NCBI RefSeq assembly: GCF_005503555.1
Contig: NZ_SCNG01000003.1
Location: 434,001 to 498,000 of the forward strand
DNA from: Rudaea sp. 3F27F6
Lineage (GTDB): Bacteria; Pseudomonadota; Gammaproteobacteria; Xanthomonadales; Rhodanobacteraceae
DNA: 64,000 nucleotides
Reading direction: 5' to 3'
Below, one piece after another: positions 53,419-62,904 of the stretch (positions are counted from its first letter, which is position 1; each line of letters opens with the position of its first letter). The position numbers and the translations under genes were made by a program. Below the pieces are notes generated by a model that saw nothing but the letters and a program-made list of their open reading frames with translations, was not told the origin of the DNA and did no database searches.

Positions 53419-54801
53419 TCAGCATTCGATGACGTTGACCGCGAGTCCGCCGCGCGAGGTTTCCTTGTATTTGTCCTGCATGTCGCGGCCGGTGTCGCGC
53501 ATCGTCTTGATCACCTTGTCGAGCGAGACGCGATGCTTGCCGTCGCCGCGCAGAGCCATGCGCTGCGCGTTGATCGCCTTGACCGCGCCCATCGCATTGC
53601 GCTCGATGCACGGAATCTGCACGAGGCCGCCGATCGGATCGCAGGTGAGGCCGAGATTGTGCTCCATGCCGATCTCGGCGGCGTTTTCGACCTGGTAGAT
53701 GCTGCCGCCGAGCGCGGCGGTGAGGCCGCCCGCGGCCATCGAACAGGCGACGCCGACCTCACCCTGGCAGCCGACTTCGGCGCCCGAGATCGAGGCGTTT
53801 TCTTTGTACAGAATGCCGATCGCACCCGCAGTCAGCAGGAAATCGACGATACCGGCGTCGTTCGCGCCCGGCACGAAGCGCGCGTAGTAGTGCAGTACGC
53901 TCGGAATGATGCCCGCGGCGCCGTTGGTCGGTGCGGTGACGACGCGGCCGCCCGCGGCGTTCTCTTCGTTGACGGCGAGCGCGTACAGATTCACCCAGTC
54001 GAGAATGGTCAGCGGATCGCGCAGCGACGCCTCGGGGCGGTTGCGCAGCTCGGCCGCGAGAGTCGGCGCTCGCCGCAGTACCTTGAGGCCGCCCGGCAGG
54101 GTACCTTTCTCGCGCATGCCCCTGGCCACGCAGTCCGACATTGCGTTCCAGATCGTCAGCAGGCCCGCGCGAACTTCGGCCTCGCTGCGCCAGACCTTTT
54201 CGTTTTCCAGCATCGCCTGCGCGATCGTCTTGCCGGATTCCTCGCAGAGCTTGAGCAATTCGTCACCCGACGAGAAGGGATACGGCAGCGGCGTGGTGTC
54301 GGGCACGATCTTGTCGTCGGCGGCCTCGTCGTGATTGACGACGAAGCCGCCGCCGACCGAGTAGTAGTCGCGCGTCGCGATGACTTCGCCGAGCTGGTCG
54401 TACGCGGTGAAGCGCATGCCGTTGGTGTGGTAGGGCAGCTTCTGCCGCTTGTTCATGACGAGGTCGGTTTTCTCGTTGAACGGAATCTCGTGCGTGCCGA
54501 GCACGCGGATCTTCTTCTCTTCACGGATGCGCTTGAGGCGCTCGGGAATCGTGTCGGGATCGATGCGGTCGGGCCATTCGCCCTCGATGCCGCAGAGTAC
54601 GGCCTTGTCGGTGCCGTGGCCGCGCCCGGTCAGAGCGAGCGAACCGAAGACTTCGGCGCGAATGCGCGCGACGTTTTCGAGCTGTCCGCGCTCGGCGAGC
54701 CAGCGCGTGCAGAAGCGCGCCGCCGCGCGCATCGGCCCGACCGTGTGCGAGGACGAGGGACCGACGCCGATCTTGAACAAGTCGAAAACACTGACAGCCA
54801 T
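53419..54801 (-). CDS. sdaA: L-serine dehydratase (iron-sulfur type, single chain)
   Basis: A 460-residue L-serine ammonia-lyase of the bacterial [4Fe-4S] type, which converts L-serine to pyruvate and ammonia. The beta domain is N-terminal ([19 protein letters not shown]) and the alpha domain C-terminal ([38 protein letters not shown]) with the cluster cysteines. Length and single-chain layout match E. coli SdaA/SdaB (454-455). ATG 54801 starts the domain directly. The GH18 gene follows 4 bases after its stop. Confidence 0.95.
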   Translation of the reverse strand: MAVSVFDLFKIGVGPSSSHTVGPMRAAARFCTRWLAERGQLENVARIRAEVFGSLALTGRGHGTDKAVLCGIEGEWPDRIDPDTIPERLKRIREEKKIRVLGTHEIPFNEKTDLVMNKRQKLPYHTNGMRFTAYDQLGEVIATRDYYSVGGGFVVNHDEAADDKIVPDTTPLPYPFSSGDELLKLCEESGKTIAQAMLENEKVWRSEAEVRAGLLTIWNAMSDCVARGMREKGTLPGGLKVLRRAPTLAAELRNRPEASLRDPLTILDWVNLYALAVNEENAAGGRVVTAPTNGAAGIIPSVLHYYARFVPGANDAGIVDFLLTAGAIGILYKENASISGAEVGCQGEVGVACSMAAGGLTAALGGSIYQVENAAEIGMEHNLGLTCDPIGGLVQIPCIERNAMGAVKAINAQRMALRGDGKHRVSLDKVIKTMRDTGRDMQDKYKETSRGGLAVNVIEC

Positions 54802-54859
54802 AAATCACTCCGGAAACTTGCGGTTATTCTACGCTGCCCGACCGCCGTTCTCCGCGCCC

Positions 54860-55093
54860 ATGCATCTGATCCTCTACCAACGCGATGATTGCCCGCTCTG
54901 CGATCAGGCGCTCGACGTACTGGCTCGGGCGAAAACGCCGGAATTCGAGAGCGTTTTCATCGACGACGACGCGGCGCTAGAGGCACGCTACGGCGAACGC
55001 GTACCGGTGCTCAGCGACGGCGATTCCGGCATCGAGATCGGCTGGCCGTTCGATGTCGCGACGGTAATGTCGTTTCTCGCAGGCGGCCGATAG
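54860..55093 (+). CDS. glutaredoxin-like thioredoxin-fold protein
   Basis: A 77-residue protein with a CPLC active site in LYQRDDCPLCDQALDVL, followed by a strand and helix with RVPVLSDGDSG, the cis-Pro region. It belongs to the short glutaredoxin-family proteins of the YruB/DUF836 type. ATG 54860 immediately precedes the first beta strand. It is divergent from sdaA across a 58-base gap, so no operon partner suggests its substrate. Confidence 0.85.
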   Translation: MHLILYQRDDCPLCDQALDVLARAKTPEFESVFIDDDAALEARYGERVPVLSDGDSGIEIGWPFDVATVMSFLAGGR

Positions 55094-55110
55094 GACGATC
55101 GCCGCGGCAA

Positions 55111-55656
55111 TCAGGGCTCGACGATGCGCAGGTGGACGTCGTCGAGCCAAGCGCTGCCGCCATCTTTCAACGTAGCGAAAATTTCGAGTTCGCGCGTGCC
55201 CTGCGGGACTTGCAGTTTCGCCGCCACGCGCGTGAATTCCGTGGTGCCGGTCAGAGTACCCGCGGTCACCGTGTTGTCCTCCGTGCCAACCGGACGCAGG
55301 CGCAGACTCCAGCCTTTCTCGCCGACGCCCTCGGTCTTGAGCATCGCCGACAGTTCGACTGTCTTGCCGGCCAAATCGGCTGCAGGCACGCGTTGCGACA
55401 CGCTGCCGTAGACCTGCTCGCGCTTGCGCGTGATGCGGAAACTCGCCGCGCCTTCGGCTTTCACCTTCCTATCGATCGTCATCTCGTACGAAATCGGGCC
55501 GGCGTGCTGCGCGGTCATCCAGCCAGGAATGACGCCGTTGCCCTGAGTCGCCGCTTCAAAACCCGGATTGACCAAGGCGATTTCATTCTTGTCGGGGCCG
55601 GCGCAGCCGCCGAGGACCAACGCAAACAGAACACCGATACACGGACTTCCTCTCAA
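55111..55656 (-). CDS. exported lipoprotein with carbohydrate-binding-like beta-sandwich
   Basis: A 181-residue protein. I place the start at TTG 55656, which has GAGGGG upstream and opens a short signal sequence ending in the lipobox LGGC (Cys at 17); frames from further upstream contain no signal. The mature part reads like a carbohydrate-binding-module jelly-roll, with NPGFEAATQGNGVIPGWMTA at the front and paired strands KTVELSAMLKTEG and SAWLDDVHLRIVEP at the end. The ligand is not known. It converges with the glutaredoxin-like gene. Confidence 0.62.
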   Translation of the reverse strand: MRGSPCIGVLFALVLGGCAGPDKNEIALVNPGFEAATQGNGVIPGWMTAQHAGPISYEMTIDRKVKAEGAASFRITRKREQVYGSVSQRVPAADLAGKTVELSAMLKTEGVGEKGWSLRLRPVGTEDNTVTAGTLTGTTEFTRVAAKLQVPQGTRELEIFATLKDGGSAWLDDVHLRIVEP

Positions 55657-55861
55657 TTCGTTCCCCTCGAAGCGGTTGGTTCGCACGCCGATTTTCGCAT
55701 GCCGTCCGCGATTGTCATCTTTCAGCAGTTCGGTTTTTTGCTGATCCGTTTGGCCGTGTAAGCACCCGAAAGCACGCTTCGATTCGGGCCGACGCCGCGC
55801 CCGGATCGGCGGCCCTGCGCAAAGCGCGCCGTGGAAGATTGCTTTCACTGTCGGCTTTTTC

Positions 55862-55880
55862 GATAATGCGAATTATTCTC
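55862..55880 (+). promoter_or_regulatory. Fur box
   Basis: GATAATGCGAATTATTCTC matches the 19-base Fur consensus at 15 positions. It lies 72 bases upstream of the TonB receptor start, so iron with Fur very likely represses the receptor, PepSY protein and small membrane protein operon. Confidence 0.85.
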
Positions 55881-55951
55881 ATTTCGTCCTTGCGCCAGCC
55901 AACGCCAGCGCTTTTGCGCCATCGCGTTTCACTGTCCAAGGAGTTTTTTGC

Positions 55952-58090
55952 ATGCGTACCCGGGAACCGTCCCGAGTCGGCAGCCGCAATCGAGGTTCAC
56001 TTCGTTGCGGTTCGTTCGTATTCACCACTTTCGCACTCGCCGCTTCGGCGCCCATCCTGCATGCCGGCGACGGCGATTCCGTCGAGGCGGAGAAAGACCG
56101 CAACACGCTGGCGACGGTGACCGTCACCGCGGAAAAGACCCAGCGTTCGCTGCAGGACACCGCGACCAGCGTCGCCGTCTTTACCGCCGACCAGATCGAA
56201 CAGCAGCCCGGGCTTGAGTCGAACCGCGATCTCTTCGCCAACATCGCCAACGTCACCACCGGCAACGGCTCACTCGCGCCAGCGGTGCGTGGCATCGACG
56301 GCACCGGCGCGGCGGTCGGTGGCGATGCGTTCTTCGCCGGTTCGCGCCAGCGTCTCGGTTTGCAGATCGACGGTCGTCCGGCGAGCTATAACGAAGTGAT
56401 CTACGGCAGCTCCGCGCTGTGGGACGTCGAGCAGGTGGAAATGTTGCGCGGGCCGCAGAGCACGCTGCAAGGCCGCAACGCGATCGCCGGCACGATGGCG
56501 ATCAAGACCAACGATCCGACGTTTCAGCCCGAGTACGGCGCGCGCGTCATCTTCGGCAATTTCGACCGGCAGCAGGCCGGGTTCTACGCGTCCGGCCCGA
56601 TCGGTGCCGGCGAGCAGGTCGCCTATCGCGTCACCGCGGAGTACGAAACCCACGAGTCCTACGTGCGCGGCTTTCAGAGCTATCCGAACGTCGTCGATCC
56701 GGGCCGCTTCCGCAACGAAACGCTGCGCGGAAAATTGTTGTTCAAACCGGCCGCGCTCGACGATTTCACCACAGTCATCACCTTCAACCATGCGGAGAAC
56801 CGCGGACTGCAGGGCGAGGCGGTATACAACCCCTACGACAGGCTGCAAGTCATCCCGCCCGGCGTGCCCGCGCTGGCGCATTTCGCCGCATGGCCTGTGT
56901 TCGAGCCGCAGTCGACCAGTGTGATTGCCGATACGAAGTGGGGTCTCGGCGAGCGCTTCGCGTTCGAGAATCTGCTCTCCGGCACCGATCTCGACATTCA
57001 TCGCTACGCGCAGCCCGGCCAGGGCAATGCGCAGATCGACACGCGCGAATGGATGTGGGAACCGCATTTGGTGGTGAAGAAGACCGCCGATTCGCTGTGG
57101 AGCGGCCTGTTCGGCGCCTACGTGTATCGCGCCAACCAGAGCGAAAGCATCGACTTCATCGGCAATGAACGCTTCTCCGACCACATCGCGACCAATGCCG
57201 TATTCGGCCAGGTCAGCATCGATCTGCCGTCGCGTTTCGAGCTGACCCTCGGCGCGCGCTACGAGCGCGAAACGCACCAGCGCCACGGCGGCGACGGTGC
57301 CGCCGTGGCGATTTTCGTCGACGAGACCAGCAGCGTGTTCCTGCCCAAGCTCGATCTCGCCTGGCACGCGAACGAGCACCTGACCTTCGGCGTCGACGCC
57401 GGCCGCGGCTACAACGGCGGCGGTGCCGGCATCACCTTCGCCGCGCCGATCGTCAACTACGTCTACGGGCCCGAATACGTGTGGAACAACGAGGCCTACT
57501 TCCGCTCCGACCTGCTCGGCGGCCGCCTGCGCCTGACCGGCAACGTGTTCCATTCCGACTACAAGGACATGCAACTGCCGTTCAACATCGCGATCAATCC
57601 GGGCGAATATTCCGACGTCGTGCGCAACGCGCCGAAGGCGACGACCGACGGCGCCGAAATCGGCGCGCGCTGGCTGCTGCGGCCGGGGCTGGAAGCCTAC
57701 GCCGACATCGGCCTGCTCGATACCAAGGTGACGAAGTATCCGAATTCGGGCATCCAGGGCAACGAACTCGCGCGCTCGCCGCACGCGACCGGGAACCTCG
57801 GCCTGCAGTACCGCAGCGAAGGCGGCCTCGAACTGAGCGCGAGCCTGCGCTATTCCGACGGCTATTACTCTTCGGTGCAGAACGTGCCGCAGGAACAGGT
57901 GCACGCATTCTGGCTAGCGAACGCGCAGGCCGGCTACCGCTTCAACGAGCACTGGCGCGTGTTCGGCTACGTCAACAACCTCTTCAATTCGACGACGCCG
58001 TTGTTCCTCAACTACAACGCGCCCGGCTTGACCCAGGCGTATCTGGCGACACCGCGCACGTTCGGTGTCGGAGCGCAGATGTGGTTCTGA
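55952..58090 (+). CDS. Fur-regulated TonB-dependent siderophore-type receptor
   Basis: A 712-residue outer-membrane receptor with a long signal peptide (about 1-39), TonB-box-like ATVTVTAEKT, plug domain (FTADQIEQQPGLESNRDLFA, VEQVEMLRGPQSTLQGRNAI) and barrel ending RTFGVGAQMWF. A typical siderophore-receptor size and plug, with ATG 55952 backed by AGGAG. A Fur box lies upstream. A PepSY membrane protein that may reduce or process the imported ligand follows downstream. The siderophore is unknown. Confidence 0.93.
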   Translation: MRTREPSRVGSRNRGSLRCGSFVFTTFALAASAPILHAGDGDSVEAEKDRNTLATVTVTAEKTQRSLQDTATSVAVFTADQIEQQPGLESNRDLFANIANVTTGNGSLAPAVRGIDGTGAAVGGDAFFAGSRQRLGLQIDGRPASYNEVIYGSSALWDVEQVEMLRGPQSTLQGRNAIAGTMAIKTNDPTFQPEYGARVIFGNFDRQQAGFYASGPIGAGEQVAYRVTAEYETHESYVRGFQSYPNVVDPGRFRNETLRGKLLFKPAALDDFTTVITFNHAENRGLQGEAVYNPYDRLQVIPPGVPALAHFAAWPVFEPQSTSVIADTKWGLGERFAFENLLSGTDLDIHRYAQPGQGNAQIDTREWMWEPHLVVKKTADSLWSGLFGAYVYRANQSESIDFIGNERFSDHIATNAVFGQVSIDLPSRFELTLGARYERETHQRHGGDGAAVAIFVDETSSVFLPKLDLAWHANEHLTFGVDAGRGYNGGGAGITFAAPIVNYVYGPEYVWNNEAYFRSDLLGGRLRLTGNVFHSDYKDMQLPFNIAINPGEYSDVVRNAPKATTDGAEIGARWLLRPGLEAYADIGLLDTKVTKYPNSGIQGNELARSPHATGNLGLQYRSEGGLELSASLRYSDGYYSSVQNVPQEQVHAFWLANAQAGYRFNEHWRVFGYVNNLFNSTTPLFLNYNAPGLTQAYLATPRTFGVGAQMWF

Positions 58091-58160
58091 TACAGCGCTC
58101 CGGATTCCCGCGGCAACCGTGCCGTCGAAGACTTTCCTTCAGCGAAAAGGCGATCGCGCC

Positions 58161-59327
58161 ATGATGAAACAAGCATCGATACGCCGCTGGTTCTGGGTGC
58201 ATAAGTGGACCAGCCTGATCAGCACGCTGTTCCTGCTGCTGCTGTGCGTGACCGGCCTGCCGCTGATCTTCCACGACGAGATCGACCACGCGCTCGGCGA
58301 CGACGCGTCGGTGTCGGCGCTGCCGGCGAGTACGCCGCATCTCGATCTCGACAAGCTCGCCGCAACGGCGAAGCAACTCCATCCCGATCAGGTGATCCGC
58401 TTCGTCTCGTTCGATCAGGACGAGCAGCCCGACGCGGTCTTCTTCAGCCTCGCGCCGAAGGTGGATTCGCCGCCGAACGTGTTCACCAACGTCACCCTCG
58501 ATGCGCGCACGGCGCAAGCGATTACCAATCCGAGCGAAGGCTTTATCAAGATCATCTACAACCTGCACACCGACCTGTTCGTCGGCCTGCCGGGGAAGTT
58601 GTTCCTCGGATTCATGGGCCTGCTGCTGCTTGCCTCGCTCGTCTCGGGCACCGTGCTCTACGCGCCGTTCATGCGCAAGCTGGCGTTCGGCACGGTGCGC
58701 AAGAACAAGACCAAGCGCATCCGCTGGCTCGATCTGCACAACCTGCTCGGCGTCGCGACTCTGCTCTGGCTGCTCGTCGTCGGCGGCACCGGCGTGATCA
58801 ATTGCTGCGCCGAACTCGTCTTCCAGTACTGGCAGTTCGATCAGATCGGCGCGATGGCGGCGCCGTACCGCGACAAGCCCGCGGTGACCGAGCCGGGCTC
58901 GCTGGAAAAGGCGTTGCAGACCGCGCGTGCCGCGGCGCCGGACATGCGTCCGCGCATCGTTGCCTACCCGGGCACGTTCGTGTCGAGCAAACAGCACTAT
59001 ATGGTGTTCATGGCCGGCAACACGCCGTTGACGAAGAAACTCGGCAAGCCGCTGCTGATCGATGCGACGACCGCGCAGCTTACCGATATGCGCGACTCGC
59101 CGCTTTATCTCACGGCGTTGTTGATTTCGCAGCCGCTGCATTTCGGCGACTACGGCGGCATGCCGTTCAAGATTCTCTGGGCGCTGTTCGACGTGATCGC
59201 GATCATCGTGCTCGGTAGCGGCGTGTATCTGTGGTGGAAGAAGCGGCGTCTGAGCATCGATGCGCGCCTGGCCGACCTCGACCGCGAGATCGATCTGGGC
59301 GGCGGTGCCGCGGGAGCCGTGCGATGA
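58161..59327 (+). CDS. PepSY-associated membrane protein (iron-uptake reductase-like)
   Basis: A 388-residue inner-membrane protein with four transmembrane helices: one near the N-terminus (LISTLFLLLLCVTGLPLIF), one near 150 (FLGFMGLLLLASLVSGTVLY), one around 205 (LGVATLLWLLVVGGTGVINC) and one near the C-terminus. PepSY domains fill the periplasmic loops. Proteins of this type are encoded with TonB siderophore receptors and are thought to reduce Fe(III)-siderophore in the periplasm. HKWTSL near residue 15 is the conserved His-containing motif of the family. Its stop overlaps the next start (ATGA). Confidence 0.87.
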   Translation: MMKQASIRRWFWVHKWTSLISTLFLLLLCVTGLPLIFHDEIDHALGDDASVSALPASTPHLDLDKLAATAKQLHPDQVIRFVSFDQDEQPDAVFFSLAPKVDSPPNVFTNVTLDARTAQAITNPSEGFIKIIYNLHTDLFVGLPGKLFLGFMGLLLLASLVSGTVLYAPFMRKLAFGTVRKNKTKRIRWLDLHNLLGVATLLWLLVVGGTGVINCCAELVFQYWQFDQIGAMAAPYRDKPAVTEPGSLEKALQTARAAAPDMRPRIVAYPGTFVSSKQHYMVFMAGNTPLTKKLGKPLLIDATTAQLTDMRDSPLYLTALLISQPLHFGDYGGMPFKILWALFDVIAIIVLGSGVYLWWKKRRLSIDARLADLDREIDLGGGAAGAVR

Positions 59328-59512
59328 GCTCTGTGCAGAGAGGCGGCAACAGCCTCGGCCGGATTTTTCGCGTGCCGCTCGTGCTCGCCCTGGTCACCGC
59401 GTTCGGCCTGCTCTCGGCGCTGCTCGGCGACGATATCTGGGACGTGCTGTCGTGGCTGACGATGGTCGTGCCGCTCGCGGTGATCGGTTACTACTGGATG
59501 CGCAAGCGCTGA
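59324..59512 (+). CDS. small membrane protein in iron-uptake operon
   Basis: A 62-residue protein with two hydrophobic segments (VPLVLALVTAFGLLSALLG and VLSWLTMVVPLAVIGYYWM) and a basic tail MRKR. ATG 59324 overlaps the PepSY stop by ATGA. Small two-helix proteins like this recur after PepSY genes in iron-uptake operons; the function is unknown. Confidence 0.8.
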   Translation: MSSVQRGGNSLGRIFRVPLVLALVTAFGLLSALLGDDIWDVLSWLTMVVPLAVIGYYWMRKR

Positions 59513-59533
59513 CGCGCCGCTTCGCCCACGCTC

Positions 59534-60895
59534 CTACGCGGGCTTGCCGCCGCGCAGCCGGGCGAGGATTTCGGCGCGCGCGGAGCGCAGGATCGAATCG
59601 CGGTCGAGGCTCGCGACGATGTCGGCGACGGCGCGTTTGGCGCCGCCTTCGCCCCAGGACTTGCCCTGCAGCAGATATTTTTCCGCGGCGCGGCCGACGA
59701 GTTCGGTCGCGTACCAGGCGAGTGCGCCCTGCGCGCCGGCAGTGACGACCGTACTCAGGCCGGCGCTGACGCCCTTGAGCGCGCTCGCGACCAGATGCAC
59801 GCCCCAGATTGCGCCCATCAGCGCGGCGAGCTGGGCGCAGATCGTCGCGATCAGGGTGCCGGCCTCGCTGCGCGTAAGCGGCATTCCGTATACTTTTCCC
59901 AAATGCAGCACAAGCGCCACATCGAGCGAGGCGGCGGCGAGCAGGTCGGCGACCGGTACCGGATTGAGCGCAACCGCAACGCCTTTGGCGAGGCAGTAGT
60001 TGCGGATCACGCGCTGGGCGAGGTCGCGGCGCGCGGCGGCGACGCGCAGAGCGACCCGGTCGGACAAGTCGCCCGCGAACAAGCCCGCATTGAGCGCGGC
60101 GAGCGTCTTGCCCTCGCGCTCGGCGATTTCGCGCACACGCGCATCGAGCGCGGCGACGTCAGGGGTTTGAGCGACGCGTGCCTCGGCTTCATCGCCGTCG
60201 GCGCCGACCTGGACGACGATGCGGTCGGCCGGCAGCGCAGCGCAGGCGATCACATCCTCGGCGCGAACGAGCCCGGCTGCATGCTCGCGCAGACGGACAA
60301 GCAGGCGCTCGCGTTCGTCGGCGGTGTAGCGGTCGGCCTTGTTCAGCGCGAGCAGCAGCGGACGCTGAGTGCGCCCGAGTGTACGCAGCGCATCGAGTTC
60401 GCTCTGGGTCATATCGCCGTCGACGACAAAAATCACCAGATCGCTCAGTGCGGCGACGTCGAAGGCGAGCCACTCGCGTTCCTCACCAGAGAGTTCGTTG
60501 ATGCCCGGCGTGTCGATCAGATGCAGACCTTGTCCGGCGACTTCATGCCAGTGTTCGGCGTTGCGCGCCTTCGTCGTACCGTGCAGCACGCCGGTCGCGA
60601 ACGCCGGGCGGCCGAGCAGGGCATTGCCGAGCGCCGACTTGCCGACACTGACGCGGCCGAACACGGCGATATGCAGTTCGCCCGCGGCGAGCTTGTCGAG
60701 CAGCGATTCGATCTGGCTGAAGTCCTCGGTCAATTCGCCGCGCACGCCGCCGGGGATGCTCTTGTCGTCGAGCAGCGCGCGCAGCGCATCGCTGGCCTGC
60801 GCGACGTGCGCGTCAGCCGCTCCGCCGGTCGATGCGCGCGGCGCTTCGTTGCCGAGCCGCGCGCGCAGTTCCTTCCACCACTCGCCGATATTCAT
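59534..60895 (-). CDS. DUF697-type GTPase (Era-like with membrane domain)
   Basis: A 453-residue GTPase. G1 is AVFGRVSVGKSALGNALLG (about 78-96), G3 LIDTPGIN (about 123), G4 NKAD (about 184). The C-terminal half is a DUF697 region with hydrophobic helices (about 305-400; ALNPVPVADLLAAASLDVAL). Such proteins tether to the inner membrane, but their cargo is unknown. ATG 60895 opens the N-terminal helix. A second related GTPase lies at 62905-64000 on the same strand. Confidence 0.88.
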   Translation of the reverse strand: MNIGEWWKELRARLGNEAPRASTGGAADAHVAQASDALRALLDDKSIPGGVRGELTEDFSQIESLLDKLAAGELHIAVFGRVSVGKSALGNALLGRPAFATGVLHGTTKARNAEHWHEVAGQGLHLIDTPGINELSGEEREWLAFDVAALSDLVIFVVDGDMTQSELDALRTLGRTQRPLLLALNKADRYTADERERLLVRLREHAAGLVRAEDVIACAALPADRIVVQVGADGDEAEARVAQTPDVAALDARVREIAEREGKTLAALNAGLFAGDLSDRVALRVAAARRDLAQRVIRNYCLAKGVAVALNPVPVADLLAAASLDVALVLHLGKVYGMPLTRSEAGTLIATICAQLAALMGAIWGVHLVASALKGVSAGLSTVVTAGAQGALAWYATELVGRAAEKYLLQGKSWGEGGAKRAVADIVASLDRDSILRSARAEILARLRGGKPA

Positions 60896-61001
60896 GGCGG
60901 TGAGAGACGGCCTTCACGCGAAGCTGTGCGCGCGCAAAATGGACTTGAAAACTGCAAGCCGTTCTCCTTCGCGACCTCGGCGCTTGCGCGCGAAAGCGCT
61001 C

Positions 61002-61565
61002 TTACTTGCCGGTGAGAACCAGATGCCCGTGCACCGGCACGTCGGCGCCGATGTCGTTCCAGTCCTTGCCCGCGCCGAGGCCGAAGTCGGCGCGCTTGAG
61101 CACCGTATCGACGTCGAGCGTGGCTTTGTCTCCGGTCGCGGCGAACTTGACCTTGAGCGTGACCGGCTGGGTCTTGTCGCGGATCGTCAGCTTGCCTTTC
61201 GCTTCCACGCCGCCGTCGGCCGCCTTGGCGAACGAGTCGGTGACGAAATGCGCCTGCGGGAATTTCTTCGGATCGAAGAATTCGTCGCCCTTGAGCGAAT
61301 CGTCGCGCTCGCTGCTCGCCGTGTCGACGCTGGCGACGTCGATCTTGACGTCGAACTTCGCCTTGGCGAGATCGGCTTCGTCGTAGCTGATCGCCGCGTC
61401 GAATTTCTTGAACTTGCCGTTGAAGCCTTCGTTTTGGTAGGTGCCTTTGAAGGTCAGCGTCGACTGCGCGGCATCGACCGCCCAGTCACGCGCCTGGCCC
61501 GCGAGGGGCGTCATCGCCAGCAGGGCGGGCGGCAGCATCGGCAGCAGGCGTCGGGTTTTCAACAT
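61002..61565 (-). CDS. YceI-family exported lipocalin-like protein
   Basis: A 187-residue YceI protein, a periplasmic lipocalin-like barrel that binds polyprenoid lipids. Signal peptide 1-26 (ending GQARD), then WAVDAAQSTLTFKGTYQNEG at the front and paired strands with the DFGLGAGKDWNDIGADVPV signature at the end. ATG 61565 has GGAGAA upstream. Its first 80 bases overlap the C-terminal tail of the cytochrome b561 gene in another frame. It pairs with a second YceI protein (62183-62818) flanking the same cytochrome gene. Confidence 0.9.
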   Translation of the reverse strand: MLKTRRLLPMLPPALLAMTPLAGQARDWAVDAAQSTLTFKGTYQNEGFNGKFKKFDAAISYDEADLAKAKFDVKIDVASVDTASSERDDSLKGDEFFDPKKFPQAHFVTDSFAKAADGGVEAKGKLTIRDKTQPVTLKVKFAATGDKATLDVDTVLKRADFGLGAGKDWNDIGADVPVHGHLVLTGK

Positions 61566-62181
61566 GGTCGTTCTCCGTGGTGGCGGGGATGGGATCGGAT
61601 GTGGCGACGACGGGCGTGCTTGCAAGCACGGGTGCACGCCCCGGCAGCATGCGCGACAGCGTGCCGTCGCGGCTGACGAATTCGTGGATAAAGGCCATCG
61701 CCGCATGGCCGCAGGCCACGATGACGAGCAGCCAGAACAGCCATTCGTGCGCTTCGTGCGCGAGTTCCTTCAAATCCACATTGGGCGCGGCGATATGCGG
61801 TACTTCGAACAGGCCGAAAAAGTACATCGGCCGCAGCGCCGTGACCGAGTCGAACCACCAGCCCGACAGCGGCACGGCGAACAGCAGTGCGTAGAGCAGC
61901 GCATGGCCTGCGCGCGCACCGAGCGCCTGCCATGGCGGCGTCGAAGGCGGTTCCGCGGGACGTGCATCGAATGCGCGCCAGACCAGACGCAGCACGGCAA
62001 GCGTGAGGATGAGGATGCCGATCGACTTGTGGAAGTTATAGTACGGAATGATGCTCGGCTTCTTCGGCAGTCCGACCATGTAGAGGCCGACCGCGCCCTG
62101 CACGATGATCAGAAGCACGACCAGCCAGTGAAAGGTCTTCGCTAGACTGCCCCAGTGTCGTTCACCGCTCTTCAAAGGCAT
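61486..62181 (-). CDS. cytochrome b561-family membrane protein
   Basis: A 231-residue di-heme-type cytochrome b561 with four transmembrane helices. Candidate heme His ligands lie in KTFHWLVVLLII (helix 1), NFHKSIGILIL (helix 2) and LAHEAHEWLFWLLVIVACGHAAM (helices 3-4). It is homologous to the YceJ protein found with YceI in E. coli. An extra 28-residue Pro/Ala-rich tail overlaps the downstream YceI gene by 80 bases in a different frame. The upstream YceI gene ends one base before its start. Confidence 0.9.
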   Translation of the reverse strand: MPLKSGERHWGSLAKTFHWLVVLLIIVQGAVGLYMVGLPKKPSIIPYYNFHKSIGILILTLAVLRLVWRAFDARPAEPPSTPPWQALGARAGHALLYALLFAVPLSGWWFDSVTALRPMYFFGLFEVPHIAAPNVDLKELAHEAHEWLFWLLVIVACGHAAMAFIHEFVSRDGTLSRMLPGRAPVLASTPVVATSDPIPATTENDHVENPTPAADAAARPAGDDAPRGPGA

Positions 62182-62182
62182 A

Positions 62183-62818
62183 TCAGTGCTCCGTTGGCGT
62201 GGCTGGAACGGACGGCTCGGCGCGTTCGGCTTGTTCCTTCGCGTCGTTGTCGCGAACGCCCTCGGCCTCGATGCGAATGCTGACCGCGTCGCCGACGTCG
62301 GGCAAGTATTTCGTCATGCGGAAGTCGGAACGCTTGAACTGTGTCACGGCGCTGAAGCCGGCCGTCCATTTCAGTGTATAGGCATGCACGCCGGCGCGGT
62401 TGAAGGTGACCGTGAGATCGAGCGGTCGGGTAACACCGAGCAGAGTCAGCTTGCCGCGCACGATGGCGGTCTTGTCTCCGGTCTTCTCGACCTGGGTCGA
62501 GACGAAGCGCGCGGTCGGGTAGTGCGCCACGTCGAGAAATTCGCGCGAACGCAGCTTCTCGTTCCAGGCGGCGTCGCCGAAATCGATCGAGGCGGTGTCG
62601 ATGACGGCATCGATCTGCGCGCTGCTCCAGTCGTCCGCGTCGAAACGGAAAAAGCCGCTCTTCACGTGCAGGCGTCCGCCCGATTGGGAAAAGCCGAGAT
62701 GGCTCGCGCTGACCGCGATCTGAGTGTGTACGGCGTCGAATCGATAGTCGCGCGGCGCCGCGACCGCGCCGAGCGAGGCGAAGAAAAAGACCGCAGCGAT
62801 GGCGCGTGTAGCGAACAT
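62183..62818 (-). CDS. YceI-family exported lipocalin-like protein
   Basis: A 211-residue second YceI protein. Signal peptide (1-20, ending GAVAA), then YRFDAVHTQIAVSASHLGFS, the family signature in the first strands, and strands with FKRSDFRMTKYLPDVGDAVS near the end. A Glu/Ala-rich tail follows the barrel. ATG 62818 is chosen because it begins the signal peptide; ATG-containing frames further upstream add no domain. With the cytochrome b561 and the other YceI gene it probably functions in lipid-quinone-like electron transfer. Confidence 0.88.
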   Translation of the reverse strand: MFATRAIAAVFFFASLGAVAAPRDYRFDAVHTQIAVSASHLGFSQSGGRLHVKSGFFRFDADDWSSAQIDAVIDTASIDFGDAAWNEKLRSREFLDVAHYPTARFVSTQVEKTGDKTAIVRGKLTLLGVTRPLDLTVTFNRAGVHAYTLKWTAGFSAVTQFKRSDFRMTKYLPDVGDAVSIRIEAEGVRDNDAKEQAERAEPSVPATPTEH

Positions 62819-62904
62819 GGCGAGACTATGCGATAGCGGGATGACGGGAACAAGCACCAACGGTGGAACGATGAGTCCGCCGTTCTATGCAGAAGAAACG
62901 GAAA

